Origin: JANMEX01 sp043776635
GTDB taxonomy: Bacteria; Pseudomonadota; Alphaproteobacteria; Rhizobiales; Rhizobiaceae
Assembly: GCA_043776635.1 (NCBI GenBank)
Contig: JAYVRA010000051.1
Coordinates: 4,450-68,449, forward strand
DNA: 64,000 bases
Direction: 5' to 3'
In this document: piece after piece, positions 51,701 to 61,141 of the stretch
Layout: each line of letters begins with the position of its first letter
Position numbering within the stretch: position 1 is the stretch's first letter
Notes under the pieces: generated by a model
Told to the model about the DNA's origin: nothing
Database searches by the model: none
What the model saw: only the letters and a program-made list of their open reading frames with translations
Translations under genes and position numbers: made by a program

Positions 51701-53977
51701 TCAATTGCCGTTGATAATATCCAGTATCGTCGTGTTTTTTATTTTCTTTTTATTTTGAACACCAACATCCAATGGCGGCACAGGACGCTTGGTTGAGCCT
51801 GTACTTTCGGGGGCGGGCGTATTGATGATACCTGCCACTTCATCTGCCACATCAACCGCAGCGACGGGCAATGGAGCAGCGGACCGTCCGTCGTTAACAG
51901 GTCCGGGGCGGCGAATTGTGAGCGGCGGCTTTGCCTCAACAGGTGTCACATTGTCAGCCTGCGATAATTGCGGGACGCTATCCATAACCGGCAATGGCTC
52001 CGCCGGATCAATGGCTTCGACCGTTTTCGATACCCAGCGACCGGGCAACGGTGTGGCTGGTAAATCAGCCTGCGCCACGCTCATAAATTCCTTCCACGCC
52101 AGCGCCGGAAGTGACCCGCCGGTGACTTTGTTGGTCGGCGAATTGTCGTCATTACCGAACCAGACGCCGGTGGTGATTTGAGCTGTATAGCCTATGAACC
52201 ATGCATCGCGGAATTCTTGACTGGTGCCGGTTTTGCCTGCGGCCGGCCAGTCAAATTGGGCCTTTTTAGCGGTACCTTCGGACAATGTATGCGAAAGCAT
52301 GGAGTTCATCATGCCGACAATTTCCGGCGCAATCACGCGCGGCGCATCATCATGTTTGTTTTCAAACAGCACCTTGCCATCGTCCGCAGTCACCCGCTTG
52401 ATGAGGTGGACCGGCGCATAATTGCCGCCATTTGAGAAAGCCGAGTAAGCGCCGGTCATTTCCAAAAGTGTTACATCTGATGTGCCCAAGGCGAGCGAAA
52501 GATTGCCTTCCAGCGGCGAGTTGACACCCAGACGCTTGGCAACTTCAATCACCGCTTCCGGTCCTGTTTCCATCATCAACTGTGCGGCCACCGAGTTCAA
52601 AGACTTTGCCAGCGCTGTCGTCAAAGTCACAGCGCCAAGATATTTGCCCTCGTAGTTTTCCGGCTTCCACTTGCCGATTTTTATCGGCGCATCATTGCGA
52701 ACTGAATCAGGTGTGCGGCCCATCTCGAGCGCTGCCAGATACACGAACGGCTTGAAAGTTGACCCCGGTTGACGCCGCGCCGTGCCTGCGCGGTCATATT
52801 GACTCAAGGCATAATCCACCCCGCCAACATAGGCCCGCACTGCGCCTGTTGTATCAACCGATACCAGCGCTCCTTGATGCACATTCAACTTTGTACCGCT
52901 CTTGGCAACACGCGCCTCAATGGCCGCTTCGCCTGCCTTTTGCAGGTCGGGATCAATCGTCGTATCGACGATAATGTCGTTCTTAATGTTCGCCAGCAGC
53001 GGCTTTAATTCAAGCATAACGCGGTCCGCCACAAATTGCCCGGAGCCATTCCATGAAGATGACGCTTGCTTGGCCGGCTTGGCTTCGGCGGAATTGAATT
53101 CCTTATCGCCAATCATGCCCTGTTCGCGCATGGCATTCATAACCAGCTTGGCGCGTTTGTTGGCAGCATCGGCATCGCGGGCCGGAGAATAAGTAGAGGG
53201 AGCCTTCAAGCAAGCAGCGAGAATCGCCGCTTCGTTCAGGCTGACATCGCGCGCGCCTTTGTTGAAATAGCGCCGGGAAGCCGCTTCCACCCCATAAGAA
53301 CCGGAACCGAAATAGACGCGGTTGAGATACATTTCTAAAATCTGGTCTTTGGAATATTTATGCTCAAGCCACAGCGCCAACAGCACTTCTTGCACCTTGC
53401 GTTCCAATGTGCGGTCCGGTGAGAGGAACAGGTTTTTGGCCAATTGCTGCGTCAGCGTCGAGCCGCCTTGCACCATATGTCCGGCAACTATGTTGCGGCC
53501 TATGGCGCGGGCAAAACCGACGGGATCAAAGCCAAAGTGGCTATAGAAGCGCCGGTCTTCGATTGCGACAACCGCTTCCGGAATATAGGGAGACATTTCA
53601 TGTAAACCGACAGCTTCGCCGCCATTGATGCCACGATTGGCGAGCAGTGAGCCGTCCTTGGCGACGATTTTTACATTCGGTGCGCGTTCAGGAATTGCCC
53701 AAGTCGTGGCGCTTGGCATTTTCGCGGCATAATAAACCACAATGCCTGCGACGCCGATTCCCGCCCACAGACCCAGCACAAACAGCCAATAGAAAATGCC
53801 GCCAATGATACCGCGCTTGCTTCGCGCTGCGACTTTTTTTGCTGAACTGACGCGGCGCCTTGGCGAATTTGGTCGTGCTGCGCGATCATCTTCAGTCACA
53901 CTCATGCCCTCGCCACGCGTGCGTTTGGGTGCGATTTCAAAGCCGGGGTCTATGCGTTTGTTGCCGCGAGATGCCAA
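51701..53977 (-). CDS. class A penicillin-binding protein (PBP1-type)
   Basis: Bifunctional peptidoglycan glycosyltransferase/transpeptidase, 758 aa, anchored by one N-terminal helix (about 55-80). The glycosyltransferase shows EDRRFYSHFGFDPVGFARAI and QGGSTLTQQLAKNLF (about 137-190). The transpeptidase has STFK, SLN and KTGTS boxes in order (PGSTFKPF, AKSLNSVAA, AAGKTGTSQEF). The C-terminal tail is Pro/Ala-rich. The start is a TTG at 53977; an ATG at 53905 (MSVTEDD) with a GGCGAGGG site is an alternative. Monocistronic. Confidence 0.92.
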   Translation of the reverse strand: MASRGNKRIDPGFEIAPKRTRGEGMSVTEDDRAARPNSPRRRVSSAKKVAARSKRGIIGGIFYWLFVLGLWAGIGVAGIVVYYAAKMPSATTWAIPERAPNVKIVAKDGSLLANRGINGGEAVGLHEMSPYIPEAVVAIEDRRFYSHFGFDPVGFARAIGRNIVAGHMVQGGSTLTQQLAKNLFLSPDRTLERKVQEVLLALWLEHKYSKDQILEMYLNRVYFGSGSYGVEAASRRYFNKGARDVSLNEAAILAACLKAPSTYSPARDADAANKRAKLVMNAMREQGMIGDKEFNSAEAKPAKQASSSWNGSGQFVADRVMLELKPLLANIKNDIIVDTTIDPDLQKAGEAAIEARVAKSGTKLNVHQGALVSVDTTGAVRAYVGGVDYALSQYDRAGTARRQPGSTFKPFVYLAALEMGRTPDSVRNDAPIKIGKWKPENYEGKYLGAVTLTTALAKSLNSVAAQLMMETGPEAVIEVAKRLGVNSPLEGNLSLALGTSDVTLLEMTGAYSAFSNGGNYAPVHLIKRVTADDGKVLFENKHDDAPRVIAPEIVGMMNSMLSHTLSEGTAKKAQFDWPAAGKTGTSQEFRDAWFIGYTAQITTGVWFGNDDNSPTNKVTGGSLPALAWKEFMSVAQADLPATPLPGRWVSKTVEAIDPAEPLPVMDSVPQLSQADNVTPVEAKPPLTIRRPGPVNDGRSAAPLPVAAVDVADEVAGIINTPAPESTGSTKRPVPPLDVGVQNKKKIKNTTILDIINGN

Positions 53978-54255
53978 ATTTTCACCGTAAATTGCCTGAT
54001 CTTAATATTAATCAGTCGATGCAAACTAATTGCGGCAATTTAAGGTGGGGTTAACCGGCGCGCGATTTCTGCTCCGTGAATGCTGTTTTTCTGCAACAGT
54101 GTGGAAATACCTGAAAAGCGAATGCTGTCTTACACGTTGCGAAATCTGCCTCTTTTATTTCGAAGAGTTTCCTGTGTTTCATTTTAATTTGGAGGGCGTT
54201 ATTTCCTGATAAACCAATGACCTCCACCTGACATCGATTTCAGCTGCAATGTAGC

Positions 54256-54286
54256 AAAAACGCATAGCCATCATGCAAGCTATGCG
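54256..54286 (-). terminator. orphan terminator-like hairpin, minus strand
   Basis: CGCATAGC (54261-54268) / GCTATGCG (54279-54286), loop of ten, followed on the minus strand by TTTTTG. No minus-strand gene lies upstream of it (glgB is plus strand from 54426), so it may end an unannotated small RNA started between about 54290 and 54425. The wider gap 53978-54425 otherwise holds only the two divergent promoter regions. Confidence 0.45.
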
Positions 54287-54425
54287 CTTGTCTATTTGAG
54301 CTATTCCGTATGATAGTGTGTAAAGAAATAAATCATAGTTGAGAATTTTGTTGGTAAGGCAGGCTTTTTGCGCTTGTAACCGCTTTCAATTCGGCGTTAC
54401 TTTCATCCTTGGGAGGGGATGACCA

Positions 54426-56672
54426 ATGGTATCTAAAGTTAAGGCCACTATATCTAATGCCGATGCGAAGGCGAAAGCTGAAAGCTTGCGTGCAGCCCGG
54501 ATGGCGGAAGCCTTGGATGCAATTGCGCAAGGGCGCCATTTTGACCCCTTCTCAATTCTTGGGCTATTTGGTTCAGATAAAAATTGGACAGCCCGTGTCT
54601 TCGCGCCCGGAGCGGAGACACTCGAAGCTTTCACCCTTGATGGCAAGGCCGCAGGCACACTTACCCAAGTCCATGGCGCGGGCATTTTTGAAGGCCCGCT
54701 GTCGCTAGCCTCCCGCCAGCCCATCCGTTATCTAGCCAAAGCCAGGCATGGTGATTGGTCGTTTGCTGATCCGTATTCATTTGGTCCGGTGCTTGGGCCT
54801 ATGGATGACTATTACATTGCCGAAGGCTCGCATCTACGGCTTTTTGATAAGCTGGGCGCCCATGTGATGGAGCATGAAGGTGCGCAAGGCGTGCATTTTG
54901 CCGTCTGGGCCCCCAATGCCCGGCGTGTTTCTGTTGTCGGCTCATTCAACAGCTGGGATGGCCGCCGCCATGCCATGCGCTGTCGCACTGATACCGGCAT
55001 TTGGGAAATTTTCATTCCCGGCGTTCATGCCGGTGAGCCTTACAAATACGAAATCGTCAGCCGTGACGGCGTGGTGCTGCCGCTGAAGGCTGACCCTTTT
55101 GCTTTCCAGTCCGAGCTTCGTCCCAACACTGCCTCCGTTGTCGCGCGCCCTTTGAACCACAAATGGAACGACGAGGCACACTCCAAGCATTGGGGCAGTG
55201 TCGATGCGCGGCGTCAGCCAATGTCGATTTATGAGGTTCATCCCGGTTCGTGGCGTCGCCGCAGCGATGGCTCGTTTTTGTCATTTGACGAAATGGCCGA
55301 GCAACTCATCCCCTATTGCGTGGATATGGGCTTCACACACATTGAGTTTTTGCCGATTTCCGAGCATCCTTATGATCCGTCATGGGGCTATCAAACCACC
55401 GGCCTTTACGCGCCGTCCGCGCGGTTTGGCGATCCGGAGGCTTTTGCCCGCTTCGTTGATGGCGCACACAAGGTTGGCCTTGGCGTGATATTGGATTGGG
55501 TTCCAGCCCACTTCCCGACCGACAGCCATGGCCTTGCCAATTTTGACGGCACGGCACTCTACGAACATGCCGATCCGCGCAAGGGTTTCCATCCGGATTG
55601 GAATACGGCGATCTATAATTTTGGACGCAAGGAAGTCAGCTCTTTCCTGGTAAACAATGCGATTTTCTGGGCCGAGCGCTTCCATATCGATGCGCTGCGC
55701 GTCGACGCGGTCGCATCCATGCTTTACCTCGACTATTCGCGGAAAGAAGGCGAGTGGATACCCAACGAGCATGGCGGGCGGGAAAATCTCGAAGCCGTGC
55801 GCTTCCTGCAAGAGGCCAATAAGCAGGCCTATGCAGCGCGTCCCGGCTTTATGATGATTGCCGAAGAATCCACTTCGTGGCCAGGGGTTTCCAAGCCGGT
55901 TTATGATGGCGGGCTTGGCTTCGGCTTCAAGTGGAATATGGGCTTCATGCACGACACGCTGGAATATTTGAAGCGTGAGCCGGTGCATCGCAAGCATCAT
56001 CATAATGAGATGACGTTTGGCCTGCTTTATGCTTTCTCGGAAAATTTCGTATTGCCTTTGAGCCATGATGAAGTGGTGCATGGCAAGGGTTCGCTGCTAA
56101 CTAAAATGGCGGGCGACGACTGGCAGAAGTTTGCCAACCTGCGCGCCTACTATGGTTTCATGTGGGGCTATCCGGGCAAAAAACTTTTGTTCATGGGCCA
56201 AGAATTTGCCCAGCGCCAAGAGTGGAGCGAGGCCGGCAGCCTTGACTGGCATCACTTAAACGAAGCGCCGCACGAGGGCGTTCGCCTTTTGGTGCGCGAT
56301 CTCAACCATGCCTACCGCGATAATTCCGCACTGCATGGCCGCGATTGCGAGGGCGAGGGCTTTGCGTGGCTCATCGCTGATGATGCCGAAAACTCAGTGT
56401 TCGCGTGGGCGCGTTTTGCGGGCGACGCCGCGCCTGCCGCCGTCGTTACCAACTTCACTCCGGTTCCGCGCGAGGGCTATTCATTGCCACTGCCGGCCAA
56501 GGGCCGTTGGCGCGAGGTTATCAATTCTGACGCCGCGATTTACGGCGGCTCGGGCAAGGGCAATGGCGGCGTCATTATCGCAGACGGCGCGGGCTTCAAC
56601 GGCCAGCCTGCATCCGCGATGATCAACATCCCGCCGCTCGCAACGCTCATCTTCGTATGGGAGTCGCGATGA
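54426..56672 (+). CDS. glgB: 1,4-alpha-glucan branching enzyme
   Basis: Introduces alpha-1,6 branches in glycogen; 748 aa with both N-terminal beta domains, as in long-form GlgB. The CBM48 domain shows GVHFAVWAPNARRVSVVG. The GH13 barrel has catalytic Asp in DALRVDAVASMLYLDYSR, catalytic Glu in MMIAEESTSWPG and the LPLSHDEVVHGKGSL segment. GGGAGGGG precedes the ATG. It is the first gene of glgB-glgC-glgA-pgm-glgX and is preceded by a 140-bp AT-rich plus-strand promoter region. Confidence 0.96.
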   Translation: MVSKVKATISNADAKAKAESLRAARMAEALDAIAQGRHFDPFSILGLFGSDKNWTARVFAPGAETLEAFTLDGKAAGTLTQVHGAGIFEGPLSLASRQPIRYLAKARHGDWSFADPYSFGPVLGPMDDYYIAEGSHLRLFDKLGAHVMEHEGAQGVHFAVWAPNARRVSVVGSFNSWDGRRHAMRCRTDTGIWEIFIPGVHAGEPYKYEIVSRDGVVLPLKADPFAFQSELRPNTASVVARPLNHKWNDEAHSKHWGSVDARRQPMSIYEVHPGSWRRRSDGSFLSFDEMAEQLIPYCVDMGFTHIEFLPISEHPYDPSWGYQTTGLYAPSARFGDPEAFARFVDGAHKVGLGVILDWVPAHFPTDSHGLANFDGTALYEHADPRKGFHPDWNTAIYNFGRKEVSSFLVNNAIFWAERFHIDALRVDAVASMLYLDYSRKEGEWIPNEHGGRENLEAVRFLQEANKQAYAARPGFMMIAEESTSWPGVSKPVYDGGLGFGFKWNMGFMHDTLEYLKREPVHRKHHHNEMTFGLLYAFSENFVLPLSHDEVVHGKGSLLTKMAGDDWQKFANLRAYYGFMWGYPGKKLLFMGQEFAQRQEWSEAGSLDWHHLNEAPHEGVRLLVRDLNHAYRDNSALHGRDCEGEGFAWLIADDAENSVFAWARFAGDAAPAAVVTNFTPVPREGYSLPLPAKGRWREVINSDAAIYGGSGKGNGGVIIADGAGFNGQPASAMINIPPLATLIFVWESR

Positions 56673-56784
56673 TTTCGTGTCCTGTCCGTACGTTTTCCAT
56701 ATCCACTTCGGGCGCTTGCCGACCGCTTCTCGATTGACTTTTATAGACTTAAATTTTTAACTTCGGACTTTGGGAGGAGACCAC

Positions 56785-58044
56785 ATGGAAAGAAAATATT
56801 CACAACCACTTGCCCGTGATGCTATGGCTTATGTGCTGGCAGGCGGGCGCGGTTCGCGCCTCATGGAAATGACGGACATGCGCGCCAAGCCAGCCGTTTA
56901 TTTCGGCGGCAAGAGTCGTATTATCGACTTTGCGCTGTCCAATGCGCTCAATTCCGGTATCCGCCGCATGGGCGTCGCCACGCAATATAAGGCGCATTCA
57001 CTGATCCGCCATTTGCAGCGCGGCTGGAACTTCTTGCGGCCGGAACGAAATGAAAGTTTCGATATTCTGCCAGCCAGCCAGCGCGTTTCGGAAGATCAAT
57101 GGTATGCCGGAACGGCAGATGCCGTGTTCCAAAATATTGATATTATTGAGAGCTATAGTCCTGAATACATTATCATCTTGGCTGGCGACCATATCTACAA
57201 AATGGACTATGAATTAATGCTGCGCCAGCACGTCGATCAAAATGCGGATGTTACAATCGGCTGTCTTGAAGTGAAGCGCCTGGAAGCCACCGGCTTTGGC
57301 GTTATGCATGTTGATAAAGACGACCAGGTGATTGCGTTTGTAGAAAAACCGAAAGACCCGCCTGCTATTCCCGGCAGTCCGGATTTAGCGCTTGCGTCCA
57401 TGGGTATCTATGTTTTCAATACGAAATTCCTGATGGAAGAGCTGAAGCGCGATGCTGCTGATCCCGGTTCCTCCCGCGATTTCGGTAAAGATATCATTCC
57501 CTATATAGTGACAAACGGCAAAGCCGTAGCGCATCGTTTCGCCAAATCCTGCATTCGTTCATCCTTCGAGCGCGAAGCCTACTGGCGCGATGTGGGTACG
57601 ATTGATGCCTATTGGGAAGCCAATATTGACCTGACGGATATCACTCCGGAACTCGATTTATACGACAAGGAATGGCCAATCTGGACCTACGCCGAAATCA
57701 AGCCACCGGCAAAGTTTGTGCATGATGAAGATGGCCGTCGCGGCTCGGCGATTTCCTCGCTGGTCTCCGGAGATTGCATTGTTTCCGGTGCTTCCTTGCG
57801 TAAAAGCCTGCTTTTTACCGGTGTTCGGGCCAATTCATTCTCATCTTTGGAAGAGGCTGTTGTGCTTCCAGACGTGGTTGTGAACCGCAATGCCCGTCTC
57901 AAAAGAGTGGTAATCGACCGTGGTGTGGTCATCCCCGAAGGATTGGTTGTGGGCGAAGATCCTATTCTTGATGCAAAGCGTTTCCGCATCTCGGAAAAGG
58001 GGATATGCCTTATTACCCAACCAATGATCGACCGTTTAGGATAG
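56785..58044 (+). CDS. glgC: glucose-1-phosphate adenylyltransferase
   Basis: Makes ADP-glucose, the committed step of glycogen synthesis; 419 aa from the ATG at 56785 (MERKYSQPLARD) with GGGAGGAG upstream. LAGGRGSRLMEMTDMRAKPA is the nucleotide and allosteric loop, IILAGDHIYKMDYE the catalytic Asp region, and EKPKDPP with SMGIYVFN the sugar-binding part; a left-handed beta-helix ends the protein. Allosteric control by glycolytic intermediates is expected for the family. It is 112 bp after glgB. Confidence 0.96.
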   Translation: MERKYSQPLARDAMAYVLAGGRGSRLMEMTDMRAKPAVYFGGKSRIIDFALSNALNSGIRRMGVATQYKAHSLIRHLQRGWNFLRPERNESFDILPASQRVSEDQWYAGTADAVFQNIDIIESYSPEYIIILAGDHIYKMDYELMLRQHVDQNADVTIGCLEVKRLEATGFGVMHVDKDDQVIAFVEKPKDPPAIPGSPDLALASMGIYVFNTKFLMEELKRDAADPGSSRDFGKDIIPYIVTNGKAVAHRFAKSCIRSSFEREAYWRDVGTIDAYWEANIDLTDITPELDLYDKEWPIWTYAEIKPPAKFVHDEDGRRGSAISSLVSGDCIVSGASLRKSLLFTGVRANSFSSLEEAVVLPDVVVNRNARLKRVVIDRGVVIPEGLVVGEDPILDAKRFRISEKGICLITQPMIDRLG

Positions 58045-58046
58045 TC

Positions 58047-59513
58047 ATGACCAAAGTTCTTTCGGTAGCTTCTGAAGTCTATCCGCTGGTGAAAACCGGC
58101 GGATTGGCGGATGTTGTGGGTGCGCTTCCAGCTGCCTTGGCAGCCAGGGGCGTGGAAATGCTGACGCTCGTTCCGGGCTACCCGAAAGTGATGAAGGCGC
58201 TGCAAAATGTCGAAACTGTTCTCACCGTCCAAACGCTGGGCGGTGAGGCTAAACTGCTTTCTGCCAAGGGCGGCGGTAAGGGCGGCGGCAAGGGCGGCGG
58301 GCCTGATCTCTTTGTCATCGATGCTCCGCATTTATACATGCGCGACGGCGGCATTTATGGCGATGCGGCAGGCAATGATTGGGGTGATAATTGGATGCGC
58401 TTTGGTGCGCTTTCCCAAGTTGCCGCGCGTATCGCCGAAGGCGATGTGCCGGGCTTTGTGCCGGATATTGTTCATGCCCATGATTGGCAAGCAGGCCTTG
58501 TTCCGGCCTATCTGAAATATGGAAAGGCCTATGCCACCCCTAGCATTTTAACCGTGCATAATTTGGCATTCCAAGGCCGCTATGCCGCTGATATTTTCCC
58601 GGCTCTTGGCCTTCCTGCCCATGCTTATGGCATAGATGGCATCGAATATTTTGGCGGCGTTGGCTATCTGAAAGCAGGCTTACAAGCAGCATGGGCGGTG
58701 ACGACCGTATCGCCAACATACGCCCGCGAAATCCGCTCCTCTGAATTTGGTATGGGGCTGGACGGGCTTTTGAACGCCCGCTCATCATCTGTCTATGGCA
58801 TCGTCAATGGCATCGATATTGATGTGTGGAACCCTGAAAAAGACAAGGATATTCCAAAGCAATTTAGCGCCAAATCCCTTAGCTCCCGAAATTTGAACCG
58901 CAAAGCGCTGGAAAAGCACTTTGGTCTGAAGTCCGGCTCCGGCCCGATTTTCGTTGTGATTAGCCGCCTTACATGGCAAAAAGGGTTGGATTTGCTGTCC
59001 GCTGCTGCTGATACCATCGTTGCGCTTGGCGCAAGCCTTGCCGTGCTTGGTTCGGGTGATGCCGCGATTGAGGGCCAGCTTCACGCTTGCGCGGCCCGTA
59101 ACAAGGGCAAGGTTGGCGTTGTTATCGGTTATGATGAAAGTCTTTCCCATTTGATGCAAGCGGGCGGCGACGCTATCCTTATTCCCTCGCGCTTTGAGCC
59201 ATGCGGCCTCACACAACTTTATGCTCTGCGCTATGGTTGCGTGCCTGTCGTGGCCCGCACCGGTGGTTTGGCCGACACCGTTATTGATGCTAACGACGCC
59301 GCGCTTTCGATGAAAGTAGCTACCGGTTTGCAATTCTCGCCGGTCGATACCGCCACGCTCAATGATGTGATTTCGCGTACCTGCGCCCTTTTCGCCGACA
59401 AGCCGGCATGGGCGGCGATGCAAGTGGCAGGCATGAGCAATGATGTCTCGTGGAACCGCAGCGCCGGCGCATATATCAATCTTTATAACTCCCTTTTGAA
59501 GAGCAAAACCTGA
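58047..59513 (+). CDS. glgA: glycogen synthase (ADP-glucose type)
   Basis: GT5 glycosyltransferase of 488 aa. The N-terminal KTGGLADVVGALPAAL loop (about 15-30) binds ADP-glucose and the HAHDWQAGL segment follows; the C-terminal domain has ISRLTWQKGLDLL and PSRFEPCGLTQLYALRYG with the catalytic Glu. An unusual run of three K-G-G-G units occupies residues 74-85, encoded by three 12-bp repeats (58266-58301), in a loop where relatives have a shorter sequence. The start is 2 bp after the glgC stop; its stop overlaps pgm. Confidence 0.95.
   Translation: MTKVLSVASEVYPLVKTGGLADVVGALPAALAARGVEMLTLVPGYPKVMKALQNVETVLTVQTLGGEAKLLSAKGGGKGGGKGGGPDLFVIDAPHLYMRDGGIYGDAAGNDWGDNWMRFGALSQVAARIAEGDVPGFVPDIVHAHDWQAGLVPAYLKYGKAYATPSILTVHNLAFQGRYAADIFPALGLPAHAYGIDGIEYFGGVGYLKAGLQAAWAVTTVSPTYAREIRSSEFGMGLDGLLNARSSSVYGIVNGIDIDVWNPEKDKDIPKQFSAKSLSSRNLNRKALEKHFGLKSGSGPIFVVISRLTWQKGLDLLSAAADTIVALGASLAVLGSGDAAIEGQLHACAARNKGKVGVVIGYDESLSHLMQAGGDAILIPSRFEPCGLTQLYALRYGCVPVVARTGGLADTVIDANDAALSMKVATGLQFSPVDTATLNDVISRTCALFADKPAWAAMQVAGMSNDVSWNRSAGAYINLYNSLLKSKT
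58266..58301 (+). repeat. three in-frame 12-bp repeats in glgA
   Basis: AAGGGCGGCGGT, AAGGGCGGCGGC and AAGGGCGGCGGG stand in tandem and encode KGGG three times. In-frame length makes slippage tolerated. Confidence 0.9.
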
Positions 59514-61141
59514 TGATTACCTCTGTTGTCACCACACCGTTTATGGACCAAAAACCCGGCACATCCGGCCTGCGCAAAAAAGTGCCGGTGTTCGCGCAAC
59601 CCCATTATGCGCAGAATTTTATCCAGTCCACTTTTGATAGTTTGGATGGCTTCAAGGGCAAAATTCTGGTGGTTGGCGGCGATGGCCGTTACTATAACCA
59701 CGAGGTTATCCAGGTGGTCATCCGCATGGCGGCGGCCAATGGTTTTGGCAAAGTCATGGTTGGCCAAGGCGGCATTTTATCCACGCCTGCGGCCTCCAAC
59801 ATCGTCCGGAAATACCACGCATTCGGCGGCCTTATTCTCTCAGCCAGCCATAATCCCGGTGGTCCTACAGAAGACTTCGGCATCAAATACAACATAGGCA
59901 ATGGCGGCCCCGCACCGGAAAAAATCACCGATGCAATATTTGCCAACACCAAAGTCATCAGCCGCTATTTGACGGTTGATACGCCTGATTTGGACCTTGA
60001 TAGGATCGGCACGTTTGAAGTCGCGGGCATGAGCGTGGAAGTCATTGATCCTGTCGCCGACTATGCCGAACTGATGCAAACCTTGTTCGATTTTCCTGCC
60101 ATAAAAGCCAAATTCGCGGCCGGTTTCACCATGCGCTTTGATGCTATGAGCGCCGTTACCGGCCCATATGCTCATGCGATTTTGGAAGGCCTGCTGGGCG
60201 CGCCGATGGGCACAGTCGTCAATGGCATTCCACTGCCGGATTTCGGTGGCCACCATCCAGACCCGAACCCTGTCAATGCGCATGACCTTTATGACCTGAT
60301 GATGTCTGATAAATCGCCGGATTTTGGCGCGGCATCGGATGGCGACGGCGACCGCAACTTGATTATTGGCAAAGGCATTTTCGTCACGCCGTCAGATTCG
60401 CTGGCAATAATTGCCAACAATGCGACCTTGGTGAAGGGCTACACACGCGGTCTTGCCGGTGTTGCCCGCTCCATGCCAACCTCCGGCGCGGTAGACCGCG
60501 TGGCTGCAAAGCTCGGCATCGCCCTGTTTGAAACACCTACCGGCTGGAAGTTCTTCGGCAATCTGCTTGATGCCGGCAAAGTCACCATATGCGGCGAGGA
60601 AAGTGCCGGCACGGGCTCCGACCATGTGCGCGAGAAAGACGGCCTATGGGCAGTGCTTTTTTGGCTGAATATCCTCGCCGTACGCGGCGAAACCACGATG
60701 GATATCGTCCACAAGCATTGGGCGGAATATGGCCGCAACTATTATTCGCGCCATGATTATGAGGCCGTGGAAACCGACAAGGCCAATGGATTGATGGATG
60801 GTCTGCGGGCCGCCTCTGCCACCTTGCCGGGCCGGAAATTTGGCAATCTGACCATCGAAAAGGCCGATGATTTTGCCTATAACGATTCGGTCGATGGCTC
60901 ATTGAGCGCCAATCAGGGAATCCGTATTCTGTTTGTCGGCGGCTCGCGTGTTGTGCTTCGGCTTTCCGGAACAGGCACGTCCGGCGCAACCTTGCGGGTT
61001 TACCTCGAAAAATACGAGCCAAATGCCGCACTTCATAACATTGAAACGCAAGCGGCTTTGGCGGATATTACTGCCGCTGCCGACGCAATTGCCGGCATCA
61101 TGGCTAAGACAGGCCGGATGGAACCTTCCGTTATCACATGA
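59513..61141 (+). CDS. pgm: phosphoglucomutase (alpha-D-glucose)
   Basis: Interconverts glucose 6-phosphate and glucose 1-phosphate, supplying GlgC; 542 aa. The phospho-serine loop is LILSASHNPGGPTEDFGIKYN (about 105-125), the Mg-binding loop ASDGDGDRNLI (about 278-288) and the substrate loop CGEESAGTGSDHVREKDG (about 360-377). It overlaps the glgA stop by one base and glgX by four, so the last three genes are tightly coupled. Confidence 0.96.
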   Translation: MITSVVTTPFMDQKPGTSGLRKKVPVFAQPHYAQNFIQSTFDSLDGFKGKILVVGGDGRYYNHEVIQVVIRMAAANGFGKVMVGQGGILSTPAASNIVRKYHAFGGLILSASHNPGGPTEDFGIKYNIGNGGPAPEKITDAIFANTKVISRYLTVDTPDLDLDRIGTFEVAGMSVEVIDPVADYAELMQTLFDFPAIKAKFAAGFTMRFDAMSAVTGPYAHAILEGLLGAPMGTVVNGIPLPDFGGHHPDPNPVNAHDLYDLMMSDKSPDFGAASDGDGDRNLIIGKGIFVTPSDSLAIIANNATLVKGYTRGLAGVARSMPTSGAVDRVAAKLGIALFETPTGWKFFGNLLDAGKVTICGEESAGTGSDHVREKDGLWAVLFWLNILAVRGETTMDIVHKHWAEYGRNYYSRHDYEAVETDKANGLMDGLRAASATLPGRKFGNLTIEKADDFAYNDSVDGSLSANQGIRILFVGGSRVVLRLSGTGTSGATLRVYLEKYEPNAALHNIETQAALADITAAADAIAGIMAKTGRMEPSVIT

